A DNA stretch of 64,000 bases from an uncultured Clostridia bacterium (GTDB lineage Bacteria; Bacillota; Clostridia; Oscillospirales; Acutalibacteraceae). Each line of letters begins with the position of its first letter. The stretch's first letter is position 1. A model generated the notes under the pieces. It ran no database searches. It was given only the letters and a program-made list of their open reading frames with translations, and was not told where the DNA came from. Made by a program: the position numbers and the translations under genes. The stretch covers positions 1 to 64,000 of the forward strand of contig CANQUV010000005.1 in NCBI GenBank assembly GCA_947627135.1, given 5' to 3'. Below are positions 39,521 to 49,110 of this stretch, piece by piece.

Positions 39521-39988
39521 ATGTTTAAAAAGAAAGTTTTGCCAATAATAATTGCTTTGGCAATTCCGCTTGCAGTAGGAGGTTTGTCAGGTCTTTTAAT
39601 ATCAGGCTCAATGGGGTTTTACGATAATATAAATAAACCCCCTTTAGCGCCTCCGGGTATAGTATTCCCCATAGTATGGTCGATTTTATATATTCTTATG
39701 GGAATATCCTCATATCTTGTCTGGAAAGAAAAAACGCCAGAGTCAAGAATGGCACTGTATATTTACGGTATTCAGCTTGTACTCAATTTTGTGTGGCCGC
39801 TAATATTCTTTAACGGTCAAATGTTCTTTTTGGCGTTTATTTGGCTTTTAATTTTGTTGGGCACAGTAATTTATATGACTGTAAAATTTTATCAAATTAA
39901 TCCTATTGCCGGAATTTTGCAAATTCCTTATATATTATGGCTTATTTTTGCAAGTTATCTTAATTTCTTTGTATTTTTCCTAAATTAG
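39521..39988 (+). CDS. tspO: TspO/MBR family protein
   Basis: Five-helix membrane protein that binds tetrapyrroles. The 155-residue product shows the family motifs INKPPLAPPGIVFPIVWSILY (in part), GIQLVLNFVWPLIFF and the late YILWLIFASYLNFFVF. AAGGAG precedes the ATG. Its 3' end overlaps the convergent trmO gene by 29 bases. The physiological role in Clostridia is unclear. Confidence 0.93.
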   Translation: MFKKKVLPIIIALAIPLAVGGLSGLLISGSMGFYDNINKPPLAPPGIVFPIVWSILYILMGISSYLVWKEKTPESRMALYIYGIQLVLNFVWPLIFFNGQMFFLAFIWLLILLGTVIYMTVKFYQINPIAGILQIPYILWLIFASYLNFFVFFLN

Positions 39989-40664
39989 TACTAATAATGT
40001 TGCTTACAGTGAGAGTATTCATATTAACAAAAAATTCTATTTCAAAATTGTCAAATTTCATTTTGTAAATTCGGTTTTCATCATTTTGATATCCCGGTCT
40101 TGGATCGTTTGATAATATTTCTGTAAGTCCTTTTTGTTTTTCTTTGGGTATAATATCAAGAAGTTCTTTATTGATTTTAACATTTAAACATCCATGTATA
40201 TTTTGCAGGGCAAATCCTCCTGTTGCATCAGGATGACAGTCAGTGTAGGAAAGATAAGGTTTAATGTCAATAATAGGTGTTTTATCCATCAAGTCGGCAC
40301 CTTTTACATAAAGCACCGGACCGTATTCACTTCTATATTCAATTTTGCTGAGCTTAACAGATGAGATACCAATGTTGTTTGGCCTAAAAGGTGAACGTGT
40401 TGCAAATACGCCTATTCTCTTATTGCCGCCTAATTTGGGTGGTCTTACGGTTGGTGTCCAATTTTTATTAATAGTTTCTGAAAATTGCCATATCAACCAT
40501 ATATGTGAGTATTGCTCAAGTCCTCTAAATGCCTCTTTAACTCTGTATTCCGGCTCAAAAATTATTTTTGAAGTTAAATGGCTGCAAAGACCGCTTTGTC
40601 TGGGAACACCGAACTTTGTTTTAAAATCACTTTCAATATGAGCAATTATTTTGTATTCGTTCAT
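39960..40664 (-). CDS. trmO: tRNA (N6-threonylcarbamoyladenosine(37)-N6)-methyltransferase TrmO
   Basis: SAM-dependent enzyme of the TsaA/UPF0066 family that methylates t6A37 of tRNA-Thr. The 234-residue protein shows GVPRQSGL, the loop GVFATRSPFRPNNIGIS and YVKGADLMDKTPIIDIKPYL, followed by a C-terminal domain ending in a DPRPGYQ-type motif. AAGGTG precedes the start. The gene is convergent with tspO, whose last 29 bases it overlaps. Confidence 0.93.
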   Translation of the reverse strand: MNEYKIIAHIESDFKTKFGVPRQSGLCSHLTSKIIFEPEYRVKEAFRGLEQYSHIWLIWQFSETINKNWTPTVRPPKLGGNKRIGVFATRSPFRPNNIGISSVKLSKIEYRSEYGPVLYVKGADLMDKTPIIDIKPYLSYTDCHPDATGGFALQNIHGCLNVKINKELLDIIPKEKQKGLTEILSNDPRPGYQNDENRIYKMKFDNFEIEFFVNMNTLTVSNIISTNLGKIQRN

Positions 40665-40740
40665 AAAATCACCTTGAATAGATACATAGTATTTTCTGTT
40701 TAAAAAGTCAAATAATTTTGAATTAAAGATATAAGCATAA

Positions 40741-40775
40741 AAAGAAAAGTCGCTTTAAAGCGACTTTTCTTTTTG
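40741..40775 (-). terminator. Palindromic terminator at the 3' end of the kinase fragment
   Basis: Perfect palindrome over 40741-40772 (AAAGAAAAGTCGCTTT and its complement), A-rich on one side and T-rich on the other. It overlaps the stop of the kinase-like ORF and could act in either direction. Confidence 0.75.
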
Positions 40776-41213
40776 AAAGCAGCTATCTGTTACGATACAA
40801 AACGCATACTTGCTGCAATTATTTGTTAAAAGGTGCAGAGTATCGTTAAAATGAGCATACTTTAAAATTTTTCCTGCCTCTCTGCCAAGGCGATACTGTT
40901 CATTTTCCTGAAATTTAGGCAATATTTCTTCTAAATCTTTTCCGTCAACCCAAGTAAGCAACATATAAACATTTTTTTCGTTATTGCAAATTCCAAAATC
41001 AATTGGTAAAGACATGGTAAAACCAAGTTTTGAATATTTTGTTATAATTTCGTATTCTTTTTTCTTTACATCATACTGCTCAATATCGGATATTCTTAAC
41101 AATTTCAGCTTTTCTTCTTTTGTTTTAATCAAATATTTACAATCACTTGACCAGCCTTTTGAAATTTTTTCAATAGTTTTCCAATTATTGCTGTTCTTTA
41201 TATCTTCAAACAT
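40755..41213 (-). pseudogene. Truncated aminoglycoside phosphotransferase (APH)-family kinase
   Basis: Only the N-lobe of an APH-like small-molecule kinase is present. The 152 residues include ISKGWSSDCKYLI (glycine-loop region), YEIITKYSKLGFTMSLP and the hinge MLLTWVDGKDLEEILP. The sequence reaches RLGREAGKILKYAH, then runs into about 35 unrelated residues and a stop inside a terminator palindrome. The catalytic Brenner motif and DxD are absent, where the family is usually 260-300 residues. It cannot be an active kinase; a new role cannot be excluded. Confidence 0.75.
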
Positions 41214-41281
41214 TTCAAAACCTCAATAAATTTCATTTTATGAAAAAGCTTTTCATATTTCAATGATACTTTGTAGAAAGA

Positions 41282-41334
41282 AACTGAACACCAATCTTAA
41301 TACATATAGTTAGTATCAAAATTGGTGTTCAGTT
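41282..41334 (-). terminator. Terminator of tRNA-Leu
   Basis: A perfect 14-bp stem (41282-41295 with 41321-41334) around a 25-base loop, directly 3' of the tRNA on the minus strand, followed by TTTCTTTC. Confidence 0.75.
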
Positions 41335-41335
41335 A

Positions 41336-41422
41336 TGGTGCCGGTGGCGGGACTTGAACCCGCACCCTATTGCTAGGAATGGATTTTGAGTCCACCTCGT
41401 CTGCCAATTCCAACACACCGGC
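41336..41422 (-). tRNA. tRNA-Leu (anticodon CAA)
   Basis: An 87-base class II tRNA including an encoded 3' CCA. The acceptor GCCGGTG pairs with CACCGGC. The anticodon loop CTCAAAA gives CAA (reads UUG). It has a variable arm and a T-loop GGTTCAAGTCC. A promoter and a terminator hairpin flank it. Confidence 0.97.
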
Positions 41423-41436
41423 GTATAGCGATAATA

Positions 41437-41465
41437 ATTATACAATAATAATAATAAAAAATCAA
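41437..41465 (-). promoter_or_regulatory. Promoter of tRNA-Leu
   Basis: On the minus strand: TTGATT (41460-41465), 17-base spacer, perfect TATAAT (41437-41442), 15 bases before the tRNA 5' end. Confidence 0.75.
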
Positions 41466-41586
41466 GGAAAATTTTATTTATTCTTCAAAACAAAATTTAG
41501 TAAGGTAAATTGATATAATAATTTCATATAATAGATGTTAATTTTTTAACAATATAGGAAAAAACAAAAATTTTTCTATAAATTTA

Positions 41587-41615
41587 TTGCTTATGATAAG
41601 ATTTTATATTATAAT
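41587..41615 (+). promoter_or_regulatory. Promoter of the purine cluster
   Basis: TTGCTT (41587-41592), 17-base spacer, perfect TATAAT (41610-41615). The leader of about 70 bases has small hairpins (GTGTT...AACAC; TAACATA...TATGTTA). No purine riboswitch core was recognised. Confidence 0.65.
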
Positions 41616-41691
41616 TAATTAGTAAAATTATTGTGTTCAGGTAACACAAATCAGTTAACATAAATATATGTTAGTTTTGGAGGATTGTCAA

Positions 41692-42399
41692 ATGGAAAAA
41701 AAAGAGCAACTTTATGAAGGAAAAGCAAAAAAAGTATTTGCAACAGAAAACCCAGACTACTGTATTGTATCTTATAAAGACGACGCAACAGCTTTTAATG
41801 GAGAGAAAAAGGGTACAATTATAGGTAAAGGCGTTGTAAATAACAGAATGAGTAACTTTATGTTTAAGCTTCTTGAAGAAAAGGGGATCGAAACCGATTT
41901 TGTAGAAGAGTTAAACGACAGAGAAACAGTACTTAAAAAAGTAGAAATCGTTCCTCTTGAGGTTATAGTAAGAAATAAAGCAGCAGGCAGTCTTTCAAAG
42001 CGTTTAGGACTTCCCGAAGGAACAGTAATGAAAGTACCGGTACTTGAGTTTTGCTATAAAGATGATGATTTAGGAGACCCGATGGTAAACGAATATCATA
42101 TACTTGCAGCAGAGCTGGCAACCAAGGAAGAAATTGACAAAATTTCAAAGATGGCATTAAAAATAAACGAAATAATGGTTGAATTTTTCAAGGAATGTAA
42201 GGTAGATTTAATCGATTTTAAAATTGAGTTCGGAAGATATCACGGCAATATAATTCTTGCTGATGAAATTTCACCTGATACATGCCGTTTTTGGGATGTC
42301 GATACGCAGGAAAAGCTTGATAAGGACCGTTTCCGCAGAGATATGGGCGGAGTAGAAGAGGCCTATGCAGAAATGATGAAGAGAATAGGTCTTGGTTAA
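41692..42399 (+). CDS. purC: Phosphoribosylaminoimidazole-succinocarboxamide synthase
   Basis: SAICAR synthetase of purine synthesis, joining aspartate to CAIR. The protein is 235 residues from the ATG at 41692, which has GGAGG upstream; the frame is open to an earlier ATG at 41668 lying before that site. Motifs include [23 protein letters not shown] and the signature [22 protein letters not shown] (in part). It is first in a purine cluster with purF and purB downstream. Confidence 0.96.
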   Translation: MEKKEQLYEGKAKKVFATENPDYCIVSYKDDATAFNGEKKGTIIGKGVVNNRMSNFMFKLLEEKGIETDFVEELNDRETVLKKVEIVPLEVIVRNKAAGSLSKRLGLPEGTVMKVPVLEFCYKDDDLGDPMVNEYHILAAELATKEEIDKISKMALKINEIMVEFFKECKVDLIDFKIEFGRYHGNIILADEISPDTCRFWDVDTQEKLDKDRFRRDMGGVEEAYAEMMKRIGLG

Positions 42400-42450
42400 T
42401 TCACCGATAAAAAATAAATAAAAGAATAAAAGCGAAGTAAAAAATATCGG

Positions 42451-43938
42451 ATGGTGAATTCTTTGGATAAAAGTTTAGATAAATTTCCAAAAGAGGGGCT
42501 TCACGAAGAATGTGGAGTTTTCGGAATATACAGTGACGGCTCATTAGACCCTGCTTATTCTTGTTACAACGGACTGCTTGCGTTGCAGCACCGAGGACAG
42601 GAGAGCTGCGGCATAGCTGTAAGCGACTGCGGCGTTATGGATTACCATAAGGATATGGGTTTGGTTACGGAAGTATTCAACAATGATATTTTAAATTCTT
42701 TAAGCGGACAGATGGCAGTATCCCATGTCCGATATTCAACAGCAGGCGGCTCTGTGCTTGAAAATGCACAGCCGCTTGTTATGCGTTATGTAAAGGGAAC
42801 GCTTGCAGTTGCACATAACGGCAACCTAACAAATGCAGTTGAAATAAGAAAAGAACTTGAAAAGCGAGGGGCAATTTTTCAGACGACTATCGACAGCGAA
42901 GTTATATGTTATGTAATTGCAAGAGAGCGTCTGAAATGTCATTCAATTGAAGATGCGGTTAAAAATGCCATGAAAAAAATTGAGGGAGCATATTCACTGC
43001 TTGTAATGAGTCCCAGAAAAATAATTGCTGCAAGAGATCCACATGGCTTCAGACCATTGTGTATGGGTAAATTAAACGAAACAGTAGTTTTTGCAAGTGA
43101 AAGCGCAGCACTTGATGCTTGCGGAGCAGATTTTGTCAGAGATGTTGAGCCTGGGGAAATCATTGTAGTAAATGAAAATGGTATTAAAAGTATCAAAACA
43201 GTGGAAAATCCCAAAAAGTCTCTTTGTATATTTGAGTATATTTATTTTGCCCGTACAGATTCAATCATAGATTCTGTAAGTGTATATGAGGCAAGAAAAC
43301 AGGCAGGCAGAATTCTTGCAAGAGAATTCCCGGTAGAGGCAGATCTTGTAATCGGTGTACCTGAATCAGGAATAGACGCTGCAATTGGTTACAGTGAGAA
43401 GTCGGGAATTCCTTATGAAAAAGGAATTGTCAAAAATAATTATATTGGCAGAACTTTTATAAAACCAAGCCAGACCGAAAGAATGAAAAGCGTAAGAATT
43501 AAACTTAACCCACTTATAAATTCGGTCAAAGGCAAAAGAGTTGTTATGATAGACGACAGTATCGTACGAGGAACAACCGTAGACAGAATTGTAACAATGC
43601 TCCGAGAAGCAGGTGCAAAAGAAGTTCACATGAGAATATCATCGCCACCGTTTATGTGGCCCTGTTATTACGGAACAGATATCCCTTCAAGGGAAGAACT
43701 TATTGCCTGTAACCATACGGTTGATGAAATATGTAAATTAAGCGGAGCAGATTCTTTGGGTTATTTGCCGGCAAAATTTTTAGGCGAAATGATTTTTAAC
43801 AAAAATAAAGGGTATTGCGACGCTTGTTTTACAGGCAAATATCCAGCCGCCATAACGAAACAGACATTTAAAGGTAAAGAGCGTGGCGGAATGAACTTTG
43901 ATAAAAAAATTTCTTTGAAGGAGAAGAAAAATGGATAA
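42451..43938 (+). CDS. purF: Amidophosphoribosyltransferase
   Basis: First committed step of purine synthesis. The 495-residue product is the Bacillus-type Fe-S enzyme. A propeptide of about 20 residues precedes the catalytic C21 (EECGVFGIY). The phosphoribosyltransferase loop is VVMIDDSIVRGTT. Cluster cysteines are visible in SLCIFEYIYFAR, MWPCYYGTD and YCDACFTG. The start ATG has a weak upstream site; a TTG 12 bases later is an alternative. The 3' end overlaps purB by 8 bases. Confidence 0.96.
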   Translation: MVNSLDKSLDKFPKEGLHEECGVFGIYSDGSLDPAYSCYNGLLALQHRGQESCGIAVSDCGVMDYHKDMGLVTEVFNNDILNSLSGQMAVSHVRYSTAGGSVLENAQPLVMRYVKGTLAVAHNGNLTNAVEIRKELEKRGAIFQTTIDSEVICYVIARERLKCHSIEDAVKNAMKKIEGAYSLLVMSPRKIIAARDPHGFRPLCMGKLNETVVFASESAALDACGADFVRDVEPGEIIVVNENGIKSIKTVENPKKSLCIFEYIYFARTDSIIDSVSVYEARKQAGRILAREFPVEADLVIGVPESGIDAAIGYSEKSGIPYEKGIVKNNYIGRTFIKPSQTERMKSVRIKLNPLINSVKGKRVVMIDDSIVRGTTVDRIVTMLREAGAKEVHMRISSPPFMWPCYYGTDIPSREELIACNHTVDEICKLSGADSLGYLPAKFLGEMIFNKNKGYCDACFTGKYPAAITKQTFKGKERGGMNFDKKISLKEKKNG

Positions 43939-45367
43939 AGATACTTATGAATCACCATTGTCAGCAAGATATGCAGACAAAGAAATGAAATATTTATTTT
44001 CACCTGATATGAAATTCCGTACATGGAGAAAACTATGGATAGCTCTTGCTGAATCTGAAAAAGAACTTGGTCTTCCGATTACACAGGAGCAGATCGATGA
44101 GCTGAAAGCCAACCGGGATAATATTAATTATGAAGTTGCACAGGAAAGAGAAAAGCTTGTTCGCCATGATGTTATGAGCCATGTTTATGCTTACGGCGTA
44201 CAGTGCCCCAATGCAAAGGGAATTATCCATTTAGGAGCAACTTCCTGTTATGTAGGAGATAATACAGATATTATTATAATGACAGAAGCATTAAAACTTG
44301 TAAGAAATAAGCTGGTAACGGTAATCCGTAATCTTGCAAAATTTGCTGATGAATATAAAGCGCTTCCGACCCTTGCTTTCACACATTTTCAGCCTGCACA
44401 GCCAACAACAGTAGGAAAGAGAGCAACTCTTTGGATACAGGATTTGTTAATGGATTTGGAAGATGTGGAATATCAAATTTCAAAGGCAAAACTTTTAGGT
44501 TCAAAGGGAACAACAGGAACACAGGCAAGCTTTTTGGAACTTTTTGACGGTGATCATGAAAAAGTAAAAGAACTTGATAAAAAAATTGCCCAAAAAATGG
44601 GATATAAAGGCTGTTTTGCAGTATCAGGACAGACATATTCAAGAAAGCTTGATTCACAGTTTGTAAATGTACTTGCGGGAATTGCCCAAAGTGCAGCAAA
44701 ATTCTCAAACGATATCAGATTGTTACAACATCTTAAAGAGGTTGAAGAACCTTTTGAAAAAAATCAGATAGGTTCGTCAGCTATGGCGTATAAGCGCAAT
44801 CCTATGAGAAGCGAAAGAATAGGTTCGCTTTCACGCTATGTAATGGTAGATGTTTTAAATACATATTTCACAACTGCAACACAGTGGTTTGAAAGAACAC
44901 TTGACGACAGTGCAAATAAACGTTTAAGTGTACCGGAGGCATTTCTTGCAGTAGATGCCATACTAAATCTTTATGCAAATGTTGCAGACGGACTTGTAGT
45001 TTATCCAAAAGTGATCGAGCAGAGATTAAGAAAAGAACTGCCCTTTATGGCGACCGAAAATATTATGATGGACGCCGTTAAAAAGAGAGGAGCAGACCGT
45101 CAGGTACTTCACGAGAGGATCCGTGTTCATTCAATGGAAGCATCAAAGGTAGTAAAGGAACAGGGCGGAGAAAACGATTTACTTGAAAGAATAGCGTCAG
45201 ATGACGCTTTCGGAGTTACTCTTGAAGAGCTTGAATCTATTTTACAGCCTGAAAAATATACAGGCAGAGCAAAAGAACAAACAGAGGATTTCCTTGCAAA
45301 TGATGTTAGAAACGCATTGGCGCCTTATGATAACATTAAAACAGAAAAACCTGAAATAAATGTTTAA
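43931..45367 (+). CDS. purB: Adenylosuccinate lyase
   Basis: Acts twice in purine synthesis, releasing fumarate from SAICAR and from adenylosuccinate. The 478-residue protein has the fumarase-family signature GSSAMAYKRNPMRSE near residue 280 and the catalytic histidine region LGATSCYVGDNTD. GAAGGAG precedes the ATG. It is translationally coupled to purF. A dispersed hairpin element follows the stop. Confidence 0.96.
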   Translation: MDKDTYESPLSARYADKEMKYLFSPDMKFRTWRKLWIALAESEKELGLPITQEQIDELKANRDNINYEVAQEREKLVRHDVMSHVYAYGVQCPNAKGIIHLGATSCYVGDNTDIIIMTEALKLVRNKLVTVIRNLAKFADEYKALPTLAFTHFQPAQPTTVGKRATLWIQDLLMDLEDVEYQISKAKLLGSKGTTGTQASFLELFDGDHEKVKELDKKIAQKMGYKGCFAVSGQTYSRKLDSQFVNVLAGIAQSAAKFSNDIRLLQHLKEVEEPFEKNQIGSSAMAYKRNPMRSERIGSLSRYVMVDVLNTYFTTATQWFERTLDDSANKRLSVPEAFLAVDAILNLYANVADGLVVYPKVIEQRLRKELPFMATENIMMDAVKKRGADRQVLHERIRVHSMEASKVVKEQGGENDLLERIASDDAFGVTLEELESILQPEKYTGRAKEQTEDFLANDVRNALAPYDNIKTEKPEINV

Positions 45368-45392
45368 AGCCAGGGTTTCAGCTAAAAATAGC

Positions 45393-45516
45393 AAAAGTTT
45401 TTTGTTTAGTACTTATAGCTATGAAAATTAAAAGTTTTTTGCTCAGCTTTTTTTCAAAAAAGCTGACGAGGTTTAAGGGCGAGTAGCCCTTTGTCGCAGC
45501 CTGCGACTGCAAAGCC
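45393..45516 (+). repeat. Dispersed hairpin element, copy D
   Basis: Two starts of the element occur in a row (AAAAGTTTTTTG at 45393 and again near 45430). The second is complete: a CAGCTTTTTT/AAAAAAGCTG hairpin, AAGGGC-GAGTA-GCCCTT and GTCGCAG-CCT-CTGCGAC-like hairpins. It begins about 25 bases after the purB stop. Confidence 0.8.
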
Positions 45517-45551
45517 TAACTGATAATTTATATAAAAAGGAGTATGAAAAA

Positions 45552-46832
45552 ATGGTAAAGGCAATAGTCGGAGCAAACTGGGGAGACGAAGGCAAAGGAA
45601 AAATTACCGATGTCCTTGCAAATAACAGTGATGTTGTAATCCGCTTTCAGGGCGGTGCAAATGCAGGTCATACAATAAAAAATAACTACGGAAAATTTGC
45701 TTTGCATCAACTTCCGTCAGGTGTTTTTCACCAAAATATTACTAATGTAATAGGCAACGGTGTTGCATTCAGTGTTGAAAATTTTGTAAAGGAAATGCAA
45801 ACTCTAAAAGAGGGAGGAGTTTCGGAACCAAAAATTTTAATTTCTGACAGAGCTCAGGTTGTAATGCCTTATCATGTAGATTTTGACTGCTACGAAGAAG
45901 AACGTTTGGGTAAAAATTCATTCGGTTCTACAAAAAGCGGTATCGCACCGTTTTATTCTGATAAATATTCAAAAATAGGTTTTCAGATTAACGAACTATT
46001 TGATGATATGGACAGTTTAAAGGATAAAATTAACCATGCCCTTGAAATTAAAAATGCAACTTTAAAAAATCTTTATAATAAACCTGAAATAACATTAGAT
46101 GAAGTTTTTAATAAGCTTATGGAGTATAAAGAAATTCTTGCTCCTTATGTAGGTGACAGCTTCACATTCATACATAAAGCAGTTAAAGATGGTAAAAACA
46201 TTCTTCTTGAAGGACAGCTTGGCGCATTAAAAGATACTGATTTCGGTATTTATCCTATGGTCACATCATCAAATACAATTGCAGGTTACGGTGCAGTAGG
46301 TGCAGGCGGTATTCCACCTTATGAAATTAAAGATATTGTTACAGTAGTTAAAGCATATTCAAGTGCAGTAGGTGCAGGTGAATTTGTAAGTGAAATTTTT
46401 GGAGAAGAAGCAGATAAATTAAGAATGAACGGTGGCGACGGCGGCGAGTTCGGTGCAACAACAGGTCGTCCCAGAAGAATGGGATGGCTTGACTTGGTTG
46501 CAACCCGTTACGGCTGTCAGGTTCAGGGAGCAACACAAGTTGCTTTTACGGTTCTTGATGCTCTCGGTTATCTCGACGAAATTCCTGTTTGCGTAGCTTA
46601 CGAACTTGACGGAAAAGTTATTGACTACTTCCCCTCAACAACAAAGCTTAAAAGATGTAAGCCTGTATTAAAGGTGTTAAAGGGCTGGAAAACAGATATT
46701 ACCGGCATTAAAAATTATAACGAGCTTCCCATAGAATGCAGAGAATATATTGAATTTGCAGAAAAAGAAATCGGAGTTCCTATTACAATGGTTTCAAACG
46801 GTCCGGCAAGAGAAGATATAATCTATAAATAA
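45552..46832 (+). CDS. purA: Adenylosuccinate synthetase
   Basis: Joins IMP and aspartate using GTP, the first step to AMP. The 426-residue protein opens with VGANWGDEGKGKITD (P-loop and catalytic Asp), then QGGANAGHT, and later TTGRPRRMGWLD. AAAAGGAG precedes the ATG. It is separated from purB by the hairpin element and is followed closely by guaA, so the cluster covers both branches from IMP. Confidence 0.96.
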   Translation: MVKAIVGANWGDEGKGKITDVLANNSDVVIRFQGGANAGHTIKNNYGKFALHQLPSGVFHQNITNVIGNGVAFSVENFVKEMQTLKEGGVSEPKILISDRAQVVMPYHVDFDCYEEERLGKNSFGSTKSGIAPFYSDKYSKIGFQINELFDDMDSLKDKINHALEIKNATLKNLYNKPEITLDEVFNKLMEYKEILAPYVGDSFTFIHKAVKDGKNILLEGQLGALKDTDFGIYPMVTSSNTIAGYGAVGAGGIPPYEIKDIVTVVKAYSSAVGAGEFVSEIFGEEADKLRMNGGDGGEFGATTGRPRRMGWLDLVATRYGCQVQGATQVAFTVLDALGYLDEIPVCVAYELDGKVIDYFPSTTKLKRCKPVLKVLKGWKTDITGIKNYNELPIECREYIEFAEKEIGVPITMVSNGPAREDIIYK

Positions 46833-46865
46833 TCAGTTTATTGGGGTTTGAAAGGAAATCAAATT

Positions 46866-48419
46866 ATGAATATTCCGGAAAAAGAATTGGTGATAGTTCT
46901 TGACTTCGGCGGTCAGTATAATCAGCTTATTGCAAGACGAGTTCGTGAATGTAATGTTTATTGCGAAATTTTGCCTTATACAACAAGTATAGAAAAGATA
47001 AAGGAATTATCTCCGCGCGGACTTATTTTTACCGGCGGACCAAATAGCGTGTATGATGAAAAATCTCCACATATCGATAAGGAGATTTTTGAACTGGGGA
47101 TTCCTGTTCTTGGTATCTGCTACGGATGTCAGCTTATGGCTTATACTTTAGACGGCGTTGTAACAGCGGCAACAGATAATTCCTCATGTGAATACGGTAA
47201 AGCAAAGGCATATTACAATATAGAAGATGTTTTGTTTAAATCACTTCCAAGTAGCGGTACCTCATGGATGAGTCATCGTGATTATATAAGTAAGGAACCA
47301 ACCGGATTTAATGTTACTGCGCATACAGATGCTTGTCCTGTTGCGGCGATGTCTTGCCCTGAAAGAAAATTGTACGGAGTTCAGTTCCATCCGGAAGTAA
47401 ACCATACAGATAACGGTAAGGAAATGTTAAGAGCATTTCTTTATAATGTCTGCAATTGTAAGGGCAATTGGAAAATGGAAAACTTCATTGACCAGACGGT
47501 TAATGAACTTCGTCAGCAAATAGGTGATAAAGGAGTTGTTCTTGGACTTTCAGGCGGTGTGGATTCTTCCGTTGCTGCCGCACTTTTAAGTAAAGCAGTA
47601 GGAAAACAACTAACCTGTGTTTTCGTTGATCAGGGATTAATGAGAAAAGACGAAGGCGATTTTGTAGAAGAAACGTTTACAAAGCTTTTTGATATGAATT
47701 TTGTTCGTGTTAATTGTCAGGAAACTTTTCTTTCAAAGCTTAAAGGAATCGATGAACCTGAAGCAAAGCGTAAGGTTATAGGCGAAGAATTTTATAAGGT
47801 ATTTTGGGATAAAATCAGACAAGATTACGGTACAGGCTATTTTGCTCAAGGTACGATTTACCCAGACCGCATTGAAAGCGGCAAAGGTGATGCCGCTACA
47901 ATCAAAACCCATCATAATCAGGTAAAACAGCCTAAAGATATTAAATTTGAGGGTATTATTGAACCTTTGAAAGACCTTTTTAAAGATGAGGTAAGAATCG
48001 TAGGCGAAATGCTCGGACTTCCCCAAGAACTTGTGTGGAGACAACCCTTCCCGGGACCTGGTTTAGGTGTAAGAATAATCGGAGAAATCACAGCAGAACG
48101 AGTAAAGCTTTTACAGGAAGCGGATGCAGTTTTGCGGGATGAAATGAGCAAATGCGGATATGAAAAAGAGTTAAGCCAATTTTTTGCCGTTTTGCCCGGA
48201 GTAAAAACAGTAGGTGTAATGGGCGATTCCCGTACATACGATGAACTTGTAGCAATCAGAGCAGTTACAACGGATGACTTTATGACTGCCGACTGGGCAA
48301 AAATTCCATACGAAATCCTGGGAAGAGTATCAAACCGAATTATAAACGAAGTTGAACACGTAAATCGAGTAGTGTATGATATAACTTCCAAACCACCCGG
48401 TACAGTTGAGTGGGAATAA
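46866..48419 (+). CDS. guaA: GMP synthase (glutamine-hydrolysing)
   Basis: Converts XMP to GMP. The protein (517 residues from the ATG at 46866, with AAAGGA upstream; a TTG frame extension to 46848 exists) has a class I glutamine amidotransferase domain with nucleophile in GICYGCQL and the His-Glu pair in QFHPEV. The ATP-pyrophosphatase domain has [11 protein letters not shown]. The C-terminus ends in the conserved KPPGTVEWE. The 3' end of guaA is a known target for integrating elements, and the following region is accessory. Confidence 0.97.
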   Translation: MNIPEKELVIVLDFGGQYNQLIARRVRECNVYCEILPYTTSIEKIKELSPRGLIFTGGPNSVYDEKSPHIDKEIFELGIPVLGICYGCQLMAYTLDGVVTAATDNSSCEYGKAKAYYNIEDVLFKSLPSSGTSWMSHRDYISKEPTGFNVTAHTDACPVAAMSCPERKLYGVQFHPEVNHTDNGKEMLRAFLYNVCNCKGNWKMENFIDQTVNELRQQIGDKGVVLGLSGGVDSSVAAALLSKAVGKQLTCVFVDQGLMRKDEGDFVEETFTKLFDMNFVRVNCQETFLSKLKGIDEPEAKRKVIGEEFYKVFWDKIRQDYGTGYFAQGTIYPDRIESGKGDAATIKTHHNQVKQPKDIKFEGIIEPLKDLFKDEVRIVGEMLGLPQELVWRQPFPGPGLGVRIIGEITAERVKLLQEADAVLRDEMSKCGYEKELSQFFAVLPGVKTVGVMGDSRTYDELVAIRAVTTDDFMTADWAKIPYEILGRVSNRIINEVEHVNRVVYDITSKPPGTVEWE

Positions 48420-48432
48420 TTTCACGCCCACA

Positions 48433-48461
48433 AAAAAGCCCATAAAATAAGGCTTTTTGCC
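48433..48461 (+). terminator. Terminator of guaA
   Basis: AAAAAGCC (48433-48440) and GGCTTTTT (48451-48458) form a stem with a 10-base AT-rich loop. Confidence 0.75.
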
Positions 48462-48476
48462 GTTTTGATGTCCTCG

Positions 48477-48494
48477 TGGCAACAAAATGGCAAC
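48477..48494. repeat. Short direct repeats after guaA
   Basis: TGGCAAC occurs at 48477-48483 and 48488-48494, at the junction where AT-rich guaA flank gives way to the GC-richer island. It may be a vestige of an integration site; no second attachment copy was found. Confidence 0.35.
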
Positions 48495-48517
48495 ATTATT
48501 CGGATCATTGCATAAGC

Positions 48518-48560
48518 AAAGAGCTATCAGATTTTTGATGTCTGATAGCTCTTTTTTATT
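48518..48560. terminator. Strong hairpin between guaA and the island genes
   Basis: A 14-bp stem (48518-48531 with 48541-48554) followed on the plus strand by TTTTTTATTT. It lies 3' of the convergent minus-strand ORF. Confidence 0.75.
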
Positions 48561-49088
48561 TCAATATAGAATTCCCTTCTTCTCCATATCAATGATTTCC
48601 GGCGTGGTTTCATTGTATTTCCCGATGACCCAAAATAGGTAGTTTCTCAGGTTTATTATATCTTCTCTATCCAGTGCTACTGTCAAGTGGTTCTCTGTCA
48701 AGCCATCGTGCCAGAAGAATACTTTCCATTCCATGGATATGTCAGCGATTTCACGACCTGGCTGTATATACAAAAACTGAGGGTTGTTTCGTAAATCCTC
48801 TTTTGGCGACAGTTTAAAGCAGAAATCCGGCTCGATAAGCTCCACTGCTGTTGGTTTGGATAATCTGTCATTTAATAAATCTTCAAGGGTTTGTGCCAAG
48901 TCGTCAACCTCATAGGACAGAAATACTTCAGCATTTTCTTTATTGTAGTTGAGCCATGGCTCCGAAAAAAATGAAAAACTTACCTTGCACCAATAATCGT
49001 ATTCATCACCGATGCGAGCATTCTGTTTCGTATACTGTTGAATTTGAAACCCTACGGTAATCCCATCCAGATCCATTCTAAGCCACAT
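48561..49088 (-). CDS. Hypothetical protein, possible immunity-type family
   Basis: Not firmly recognised. The protein is 175 residues, acidic, Trp/Tyr-rich, with no signal or membrane segment. The order of elements (WLRMDLDGITVGFQIQ, then VSFSFFSEPWLNYN, YEVDDLAQTLEDLL, IEPDFCFKLSPKEDL and a C-terminal ALDREDIINLRNYL) resembles small orphan proteins that often serve as immunity partners of polymorphic toxins. That link is weak inference. Base composition is richer in G+C than the flanking genes. No toxin gene is adjacent. Confidence 0.65.
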   Translation of the reverse strand: MWLRMDLDGITVGFQIQQYTKQNARIGDEYDYWCKVSFSFFSEPWLNYNKENAEVFLSYEVDDLAQTLEDLLNDRLSKPTAVELIEPDFCFKLSPKEDLRNNPQFLYIQPGREIADISMEWKVFFWHDGLTENHLTVALDREDIINLRNYLFWVIGKYNETTPEIIDMEKKGILY

Positions 49089-49110
49089 ACATAAAACTTC
49101 CCTTACTTTT

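Noticed and set aside
39960..39988. Overlap of tspO and trmO 3' ends as a sign of error
   Set aside because: Both convergent genes have full-length products with normal ends; short tail-to-tail overlaps are ordinary.
41616..41691. Purine riboswitch before purC
   Set aside because: Only small AT-rich hairpins are seen; the conserved purine aptamer core is absent.
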